Made by a program: the position numbers and the translations under genes. This document shows, piece by piece, positions 1-4,899 of a stretch of 5,888 nucleotides of DNA (positions are counted from its first letter, which is position 1; the number at the start of each line of letters is the position of its first letter). The notes under the pieces were generated by a model. It was not told the DNA's origin. It ran no database searches and saw nothing but the letters and a program-made list of their open reading frames with translations. This DNA is from Prevotellaceae bacterium (GTDB lineage Bacteria > Bacteroidota > Bacteroidia > Bacteroidales > UBA932). The stretch lies in contig JAIRMD010000063.1 in assembly GCA_031258915.1 (NCBI GenBank), forward strand, positions 1 through 5,888, given 5' to 3'.

Positions 1-886
1 TGCCGGTGGCAAACCAGTAGTCCTTGAAAACTCTTGCATCAAACGTATTCAGCAGGCTGAACGGGTTGTACATGCCTTCGCTGTTGGGCGAAAAGTGGTA
101 GCCGTCGTAGCGCTTCTTCAGCTCGGCGAGCGTCGCTTCGTAGGATTTCCCGAGATCATCGGCAAGCCCTGTAATTTCCGGTTGGAAACAGGCGGTCAGC
201 TCCGACTCCGAAATGCCGCATACACCAGCATACTGCTTGTTCATGCTAATATCCACCAAGTGGTTTAAGTCGCTAAAAACGCTTACCTTCGAGAACTTGG
301 TAACGCCGGTGAGCAGTACGAAGCGTAAATTTGCGTCGGCGCTCTTTAGTACGCCGTAGAAGTTTTTCAATATTTTGCGCAGCGCCTCGTTCAGCTCCGG
401 TTCGTCCAGCGTGTTGACCAGCGGTTTGTCGTACTCGTCTACCAAAACAACGACCTTACGACTCGTTTTCTTGTACGCGCCGCTTATCAGCCGGTCAAAA
501 CGCAGGGAAGCGTCCTCCAGCTGGTTTTCTATCTCCCAAATAGCCTCGCACTCGCTTAGCAGAACATGCAGACTGTTTTCAAACGATTGCGGATTTTTAT
601 ACACCGCCTTATTTATATCTAAATGGATAACCGGATACTCTACCCAGTCTTTCTCCAGCTCGGCAATAGCCAAGCCCTCAAAGAGCTCTTTTTTGCCGAG
701 AAAGTACGCCTTGAGCGTAGAGAGAAAAAGGCTTTTCCCAAATCGGCGCGGGCGACCGAGAAAGTATGGCGAGTCGGTGCTCGCAAGCCGATAGAGGTAG
801 GCGGTTTTGTCCACGTATACGTTGTTGCCCGTGCGGAGTTTTTCAAAATCCTGTATCCCAATGGGTAGTTTTCTGGCGGTAAACAT
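1..886 (-). CDS. AAA-ATPase / PD-(D/E)XK nuclease family protein, downstream tandem copy (partial, 3' end outside window)
   Basis: The frame opens with ATG at 886-884 and stays open to the window edge, giving about 295 codons; the stop lies outside. It is the second of two tandem copies and matches residues 1-295 of the copy at 935-2500 with three changes: Asp for Glu38, Glu for Asp70, Ser for Gly142. The part seen is the predicted ATPase domain (Pfam AAA-ATPase_like type). It keeps the Walker-A-like loop G44-RPRRFGKS-S52, the Walker B strand ending D150-E151, the strand FVLLTG (189-194) that may hold sensor 1, and the family motif RYDGYHF (259-265). The nuclease half would lie beyond the edge, so its integrity cannot be judged. 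There is no Shine-Dalgarno site, as is common in Bacteroidetes, and no promoter consensus in the 48-base gap to the upstream copy, so expression probably depends on read-through. The cellular role is unknown. Confidence 0.9.
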   Translation of the reverse strand, partial: MFTARKLPIGIQDFEKLRTGNNVYVDKTAYLYRLASTDSPYFLGRPRRFGKSLFLSTLKAYFLGKKELFEGLAIAELEKDWVEYPVIHLDINKAVYKNPQSFENSLHVLLSECEAIWEIENQLEDASLRFDRLISGAYKKTSRKVVVLVDEYDKPLVNTLDEPELNEALRKILKNFYGVLKSADANLRFVLLTGVTKFSKVSVFSDLNHLVDISMNKQYAGVCGISESELTACFQPEITGLADDLGKSYEATLAELKKRYDGYHFSPNSEGMYNPFSLLNTFDARVFKDYWFATG

Positions 887-908
887 AATCTTGCTGTTTG
901 AGGGTGAA
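1..908. repeat. Direct repeat, unit A (left copy, continues past window edge)
   Basis: Bases 1-908 match 1615-2522 at a constant offset of 1614, with no indels and 19 substitutions by eye (about 98% identity). Differences are at 119, 227, 326, 350, 419, 421, 428, 463, 500, 572, 593, 677, 719, 734, 743, 767, 773, 791 and 868. The match covers the first 295 codons of the ATPase-nuclease gene plus 22 bases of its leader (887-908, identical). It ends abruptly at 908/909. The left end of the repeat lies outside the window. Confidence 0.97.
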
Positions 909-934
909 ATGAATTGCTAATGATTAACTCTTGC

Positions 935-2500
935 TCAATTTCCCTTTACCCACCGGCTCAGCCCGCGCTCCTTGGCGCTGAACTCCGCGCCGACTTTCAC
1001 CGTTTTTTTGCCACTGGCAGTGTAGGGAATGAGGTAGCCTTTGTTGTCTATCTGCTTCAGGGCGGCTTCGGCGGTGGCGTTTTTGGAGAGCTTAAACTCG
1101 AAGACGAACACCGTGTCGCTCGTAACCACCACCGCGTCGGCGCGACCGACGGCGCTGCGCTGCTCCGTCTCAATGAACTGCCCCATCAGCCGGAACAAAA
1201 GGAAGAAGATCGTTTGGTAGTGCTTTTCCTCCTTGTTGTTGAGCTCGTAGGGTATCCCCGCAAAAAAGGCTTTCAGGCGGATCATGAAGCTGTCCACGTT
1301 GCCCGCCAGTAAATCGCGGATAAAATTTGCCACAGAAAATTCACCCTGCACATTTTTCCCCTGTATGTAGGCGGGCAGCAGCTCGTTGAAAAACCCGTAC
1401 TTCACCTCTCCGTTGGGGAATCCCAGAATATACTCATCAAACAGCGTATCGTAGCCTTTTATGGTGAGGTACCCGCTTTGGTAGAGCAGGGGAACGGGGT
1501 TTTCGTGCTCTGTCCGGTAGTCGTCTATGGAGCGCGCCAAGATTTTTACGTCGCCCTCCAAACTCCTGATGTCAAAATCGGCCGCCTTGAGCATTTTTAC
1601 GAGAAACGTCGGCGTGCCGGTGGCAAACCAGTAGTCCTTGAAAACTCTTGCATCAAACGTATTCAGCAGGCTGAACGGGTTGTACATGCCTTCGCTGTTG
1701 GGCGAAAAGTGGTAGCCGTCGTAGCGCTTCTTTAGCTCGGCGAGCGTCGCTTCGTAGGATTTCCCGAGATCATCGGCAAGCCCTGTAATTTCCGGTTGGA
1801 AACAGGCGGTCAGCTCCGACTCCGAAATGCCGCATACACCGGCATACTGCTTGTTCATGCTAATATCCACCAAGTGGTTTAAGTCGCTAAAAACGCTTAC
1901 CTTCGAGAACTTGGTAACGCCGGTGAGCAGTACGAAGCGCAAATTTGCGTCGGCGCTCTTTAGCACGCCGTAGAAGTTTTTCAATATTTTGCGCAGCGCC
2001 TCGTTCAGCTCCGGTTCGTCCAGCGTGTTGACTAACGGTTTATCGTACTCGTCTACCAAAACAACGACCTTACGACCCGTTTTCTTGTACGCGCCGCTTA
2101 TCAGCCGGTCAAACCGCAGGGAAGCGTCCTCCAGCTGGTTTTCTATCTCCCAAATAGCCTCGCACTCGCTTAGCAGAACATGCAGGCTGTTTTCAAACGA
2201 TTGCGGGTTTTTATACACCGCCTTATTTATATCTAAATGGATAACCGGATACTCTACCCAGTCTTTCTCCAGCTCGGCAATAGCCAAGCCGTCAAAGAGC
2301 TCTTTTTTGCCGAGAAAGTACGCCTTGAGCGTGGAGAGAAAAAGGCTCTTCCCAAACCGGCGCGGGCGACCGAGAAAGTACGGCGACTCGGTGCTCGCAA
2401 GCCGGTAGAGGTAGGCGGTTTTGTCCACGTATACGTTGTTGCCCGTGCGGAGTTTTTCAAAATCCTGTATCCCAATGGGTAATTTTCTGGCGGTAAACAT
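935..2500 (-). CDS. AAA-ATPase / PD-(D/E)XK nuclease family protein, upstream tandem copy (complete, 521 aa)
   Basis: Complete gene from ATG at 2500-2498 to TGA at 937-935. The start fits the family's usual opening (KLPIGIQDFEKLR, residues 6-18, then YVDKT at 24-28). Residues about 5-280 form a predicted ATPase: Walker-A-like GRPRRFGKS (44-52, with the Arg-rich loop typical of this family), Walker B VVVLVDEYD (145-153, acidic pair D150-E151), FVLLTGVTKFSK (189-200), RYDGYHF (259-265) and YNPFSLLN (273-280). Residues about 370-515 look like a PD-(D/E)XK nuclease core: GRAD (452-455, D454), then E468-F469-K470 at the end of a hydrophobic strand, then Q483. All expected active-site residues are present. 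There is no signal peptide or membrane segment, so it is probably cytoplasmic. Such proteins are common and often multi-copy in Bacteroidetes, but I know of no established biological role. A Bacteroidetes-type promoter lies just upstream. Confidence 0.93.
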   Translation of the reverse strand: MFTARKLPIGIQDFEKLRTGNNVYVDKTAYLYRLASTESPYFLGRPRRFGKSLFLSTLKAYFLGKKELFDGLAIAELEKDWVEYPVIHLDINKAVYKNPQSFENSLHVLLSECEAIWEIENQLEDASLRFDRLISGAYKKTGRKVVVLVDEYDKPLVNTLDEPELNEALRKILKNFYGVLKSADANLRFVLLTGVTKFSKVSVFSDLNHLVDISMNKQYAGVCGISESELTACFQPEITGLADDLGKSYEATLAELKKRYDGYHFSPNSEGMYNPFSLLNTFDARVFKDYWFATGTPTFLVKMLKAADFDIRSLEGDVKILARSIDDYRTEHENPVPLLYQSGYLTIKGYDTLFDEYILGFPNGEVKYGFFNELLPAYIQGKNVQGEFSVANFIRDLLAGNVDSFMIRLKAFFAGIPYELNNKEEKHYQTIFFLLFRLMGQFIETEQRSAVGRADAVVVTSDTVFVFEFKLSKNATAEAALKQIDNKGYLIPYTASGKKTVKVGAEFSAKERGLSRWVKGN

Positions 2501-2522
2501 AATCTTGCTGTTTGAGGGTGAA
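1615..2522. repeat. Direct repeat, unit B (right copy)
   Basis: Partner of 1-908. It covers the 5' part of the complete ATPase-nuclease gene and its leader up to 2522, stopping three bases before the promoter -7 element at 2526-2533. The true unit is probably the whole 1614-base gene-plus-spacer block, but 909-1614 cannot be compared because its counterpart lies beyond the window edge. I saw no terminal inverted repeats or target-site duplication at the visible boundary. Confidence 0.97.
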
Positions 2523-2556
2523 GTACAAATGTAGCAGAAATTTATAAGAACAGCAA
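2505..2556. promoter_or_regulatory. Dyad symmetry flanking the promoter (candidate operator half-sites)
   Basis: A perfect 8-base inverted repeat brackets the promoter: ttgctgtt at 2505-2512, in the leader, and aacagcaa at 2549-2556, overlapping the -33 element. The half-site centres are 44 bases apart, about four helical turns. A smaller palindrome, tacaaatgta at 2524-2533, covers the -7 element. The placement suits a repressor or autoregulator, but the repeats are short and could be chance. Confidence 0.25.
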
Positions 2557-2557
2557 A
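2526..2557 (-). promoter_or_regulatory. Bacteroidetes-type promoter (TTTG-20-TAnnTTTG) for the ATPase-nuclease gene
   Basis: On the minus strand, TTTG at 2557-2554 is followed after 20 nt by TACATTTG at 2533-2526. This matches the known Bacteroidetes primary sigma consensus (-33 TTTG, 19-21 nt, -7 TAnnTTTG) at every fixed position. With the usual short distance to the start of transcription, the mRNA would begin near 2518-2521, leaving a leader of about 20 nt before the ATG at 2500. No equivalent exists upstream of the second copy. Confidence 0.8.
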
Positions 2558-2647
2558 TAGGGAAAAGCTGAAGATTGCGGATTAGCCGCCGCGAAGCGAA
2601 CATTTTTTTTCAGCCCTCCGGTTACGCTGCGCCGAATTTTTCGACGT

Positions 2648-4858
2648 TCAACCTTTTTTCGGCTTTCCCCGCAGCCGCAAGCTGTTGCACACTACGCTGA
2701 TGCTGCTCAACGCCATAGCGCCACCGGCGACCATTGGGTTAAGCAAAAAACCGTTGACAGCGAAAAGCGCTCCGGCGGCAACCGGTATCCCGATAAGGTT
2801 GTAGATAAAGGCCCAAAACAGGTTTTGCCGAATTACGCCGGTCGTTTGCCTCGACAGGTGCATGGCTACCGAAATCTTGGAGAGGTCGGACGAAACGATG
2901 GTCATTTTGGCGGCGTCTATGGCTATATCGCTTCCTGCTCCCATGGCTATGCTTACGTCGGCTTGCGCAAGGGCGGCGCTGTCGTTTATTCCGTCGCCGA
3001 CCATTGCCACGATTTTTCCCTCGCGCTGCAGCTGCCGGATGAATGCTGCCTTTTGCTGCGGAAGCGCTTCGGCGCAAAAGTCGTCCACGCCTGCGGCGGT
3101 GGCAACTTCTTTTGCGGTGGCGGCGCTATCGCCGGTGAGCATGTAAACGGCAAGCCCGCTGTTACGCAGCTGCCGGATGGCGGCGGGCGAGGTCTCTTTC
3201 AGCTTATCTTCGACAACCACTAAGGCGAGGGCGTTTTTTTCGTCGGCAAACCAGATGGTTGTTTTCGCTTGTGCGGCAAACGTTTTTGCGGCGGCAGCAA
3301 GCTGCTTATCCGTCGCAATGTGGTTTTCGGCGAGCAGCCGGGCGCTGCCGACAAAGTAGGTTTGTCCGTTTACTGTACCCTTTACGCCTTTGCCGGTAAG
3401 GCTTTCAAAGGAGGTTGGCGTATGTATGGGCTCGTTTTCGAGGCATCGGACAACGGCTTCTGCCAGCGGGTGCTCCGACTGCGCTTCGAGGCTTCGCAGG
3501 GCAAACGCGCTGCGCCTGTCATTATTTGCCCACAGCGCTGTTGTTACTGTTGGCTTGCCTTCGGTGATGGTGCCGGTCTTGTCGAGCACAACGGCGCTGA
3601 TTTTTCTTGCCGCCTCAAGGCTTTGAGCATCTTTTATCAGAATACCCTGCTCTGCTGCCTTGCCAACGGCAACCACAATTGCGGTAGGGGTGGCCAGCCC
3701 CAGCGCACAGGGGCACGCGATAATCAGCACGGTTACGAACGCCAGCAGGCCGTGCGTAACGCCGGATGCTCCGGCGAGCAGCAGCCACGCTGCAAAGGCG
3801 GTAAAGGCAGCGCCAATAACAACCGGCACAAATACGGAGGCCACCTTGTCCACGAGCTTTTGTACCGGCGCTTTGCTGCCCTGTGCAGCCTGCACCATGC
3901 GGATGATGTGGGCAAGCAGCGTTTCCGTCCCAACTTTTTCGGCGCTAAGCCTAAAGCAGCCTTTTTGGTTAATCGTTCCGGCGTAAACCTTTGCGCGCGC
4001 CTGTTTCAGCACGGGGACAGGCTCTCCGCTAAGCATGCTTTCGTCCACGTACGAGCCGCCCTCCGTTACAATGCCGTCCACCGCTATCCTTTCGCCGGGT
4101 TTTACCAGCACCGTGTCGCCTGTTGCCACCTGCTCTATGCTTACCTGCACCTGCCGTCCGTCGGGGCGCACCAGCGTAACCGTTTGGGGCTGCAAGCTTG
4201 TCAGCTTTTTTAGGGACGACGAGGTGTTGCTCCTTGCTCTTTCCTCTAAGCAGCGACCCAGCAAAACGAAGGTGATGATAACGCTTGCCGTTTCAAAGTA
4301 AACGTGCGGCAAAATACCTCTTGCGAGCCAAAAGTCGGGGAAGAGGACGTTGCCGGCGCTGAACAGGTAGGCTACGCCCACGCTCAGGGCTACCAGCGTG
4401 TCCATGCTCGCCGTTTTGCGCCGCAGCTGCCGCCCTGCGCGGATAAAAAAAACGCTGCCCACCCAGCAAACAACCGGCGTGGCGAGCGCCCACATCAGCG
4501 CATCGGCAAAAGGGGCGCTGGGGAAGAACATGCTCAAGGCCGCCACCGGTAGCGATAGCGCAGCAGCCCACGCCGTACGGATTTTGAGCTTGCGGTATTC
4601 GCCGGTGCGGATTTTTTCGGTTGCTTCGGCGCCGGTTTTTTCCTCCGTCAGCAGGTCGTAGCCTTTTGCCTGCACGGCTTTGCGGATTTGAGCCGGCGAT
4701 ATTCTTTCGGGCTGGTAGCCGATGGTAACGCTCAGCGAAGCGAGGTTCACCGCAACGCTTTCTACGCCGGGCAGACTTCGGATAGCGTCTTCCACCGTTT
4801 TGGCGCACGCAGCGCAGTGCAGGTGAAGAACGGGAAAGGTTTGCCTAAAGGTATTCAT
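2648..4858 (-). CDS. copA: Copper(I)/silver-translocating P1B-1-type ATPase, CopA family
   Basis: Complete 736-aa inner-membrane pump that hydrolyses ATP to export Cu+ (and probably Ag+) from the cytoplasm. In order: one N-terminal heavy-metal-associated domain (about 8-70) with metal-binding HCAAC (C15, C18); four membrane helices (about 95-202); actuator domain with SGE (277-279, the TGE position); helices 5 and 6 with the metal-site CPC (382-384); phosphorylation motif DKTGT (426-430, D426 phosphorylated); nucleotide-binding domain with SEHP (H463, P464) and GKG (489-491); TGD (575-577); GDGIND (621-626); then two last helices with Y686-N687 and M715/S718. CPC plus YN plus M..S marks the Cu+/Ag+ (P1B-1) subgroup rather than zinc/cadmium pumps. 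Length and domain order are normal and no key residue is missing. The ATG at 4858 has a strong Shine-Dalgarno site. No copZ, csoR or cueR gene is visible nearby. Confidence 0.96.
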   Translation of the reverse strand: MNTFRQTFPVLHLHCAACAKTVEDAIRSLPGVESVAVNLASLSVTIGYQPERISPAQIRKAVQAKGYDLLTEEKTGAEATEKIRTGEYRKLKIRTAWAAALSLPVAALSMFFPSAPFADALMWALATPVVCWVGSVFFIRAGRQLRRKTASMDTLVALSVGVAYLFSAGNVLFPDFWLARGILPHVYFETASVIITFVLLGRCLEERARSNTSSSLKKLTSLQPQTVTLVRPDGRQVQVSIEQVATGDTVLVKPGERIAVDGIVTEGGSYVDESMLSGEPVPVLKQARAKVYAGTINQKGCFRLSAEKVGTETLLAHIIRMVQAAQGSKAPVQKLVDKVASVFVPVVIGAAFTAFAAWLLLAGASGVTHGLLAFVTVLIIACPCALGLATPTAIVVAVGKAAEQGILIKDAQSLEAARKISAVVLDKTGTITEGKPTVTTALWANNDRRSAFALRSLEAQSEHPLAEAVVRCLENEPIHTPTSFESLTGKGVKGTVNGQTYFVGSARLLAENHIATDKQLAAAAKTFAAQAKTTIWFADEKNALALVVVEDKLKETSPAAIRQLRNSGLAVYMLTGDSAATAKEVATAAGVDDFCAEALPQQKAAFIRQLQREGKIVAMVGDGINDSAALAQADVSIAMGAGSDIAIDAAKMTIVSSDLSKISVAMHLSRQTTGVIRQNLFWAFIYNLIGIPVAAGALFAVNGFLLNPMVAGGAMALSSISVVCNSLRLRGKPKKG

Positions 4859-4865
4859 GCGGTAT

Positions 4866-4870
4866 CTCCT
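4866..4870 (-). promoter_or_regulatory. Shine-Dalgarno site for copA
   Basis: Minus-strand AGGAG lies seven bases before the copA ATG. It fixes the start at 4858 and contrasts with the ATPase-nuclease genes, which have no such site. Confidence 0.75.
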
Positions 4871-4873
4871 CTC

Positions 4874-4899
4874 AAAAAAATTCGCGCTTTTTCAGCCCG
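4874..4899 (-). terminator. Weak intrinsic-terminator-like hairpin between the barrel gene and copA
   Basis: On the minus strand CGGGCT (4899-4894) can pair with AGCGCG (4888-4883) around a GAAAA loop: five base pairs plus one G-G mismatch. After two A's comes a run of seven T's (4880-4874). It begins immediately after the barrel gene's stop codon (the G of TAG is at 4900) and ends three bases before the copA Shine-Dalgarno site. The stem is short and imperfect, so it may give partial termination or attenuation, or have no function. Confidence 0.3.

Larger units (their letters stand above)
2501..2647. other. Intergenic region between copA and the ATPase-nuclease genes
   Basis: These 147 bases hold the promoter and leader of the ATPase-nuclease gene at 2501-2557. 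From 2558 to 2647 I see no gene and no convincing terminator for copA. There is an 8-T run on the plus strand at 2603-2610 (8 A in the direction of transcription, the wrong polarity for a terminator). A 4-bp GC stem, gcgg/ccgc, lies at 2577-2589 without a following T tract on the minus strand. Some read-through from copA is therefore possible. Confidence 0.6.

Noticed and set aside
375..794. Plus-strand 139-codon open frame, repeated at 1989-2408
   Set aside because: It recurs only because it is antisense to the duplicated ATPase-nuclease gene. The substitution pattern (16 of 19 silent in the minus frame) shows that the minus frame is the selected one.
887..934. Insertion sequence or transposon ends at the duplication junction
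   Set aside because: I found no transposase, terminal inverted repeats or target-site duplication. A plain tandem gene duplication explains the structure.
891..940. Three ttgct direct repeats (891, 914, 931) and short palindromes such as taatgatta (918-926)
   Set aside because: They are too short and irregularly spaced to stand out from chance in AT-rich spacer DNA.
2577..2643. Terminator for copA (stems gcgg/ccgc at 2577-2589 and cgaa/ttcg at 2633-2643)
   Set aside because: Each stem is only four base pairs, and neither is followed by a T run on the minus strand. The 8-base run at 2603-2610 is A on that strand.
3269..4213. Long plus-strand open frame (314 codons) opposite copA
   Set aside because: It lies wholly antisense to a gene with every P1B ATPase motif intact. 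Its translation has no recognisable domain, so it is a by-product of codon usage in a GC-rich gene.
4859..4899. A separate copA promoter in the gap
   Set aside because: The closest match to the -7 box is the T run ending in G (4880-4873), which lacks the A at position two. There is no TTTG at the right distance upstream.
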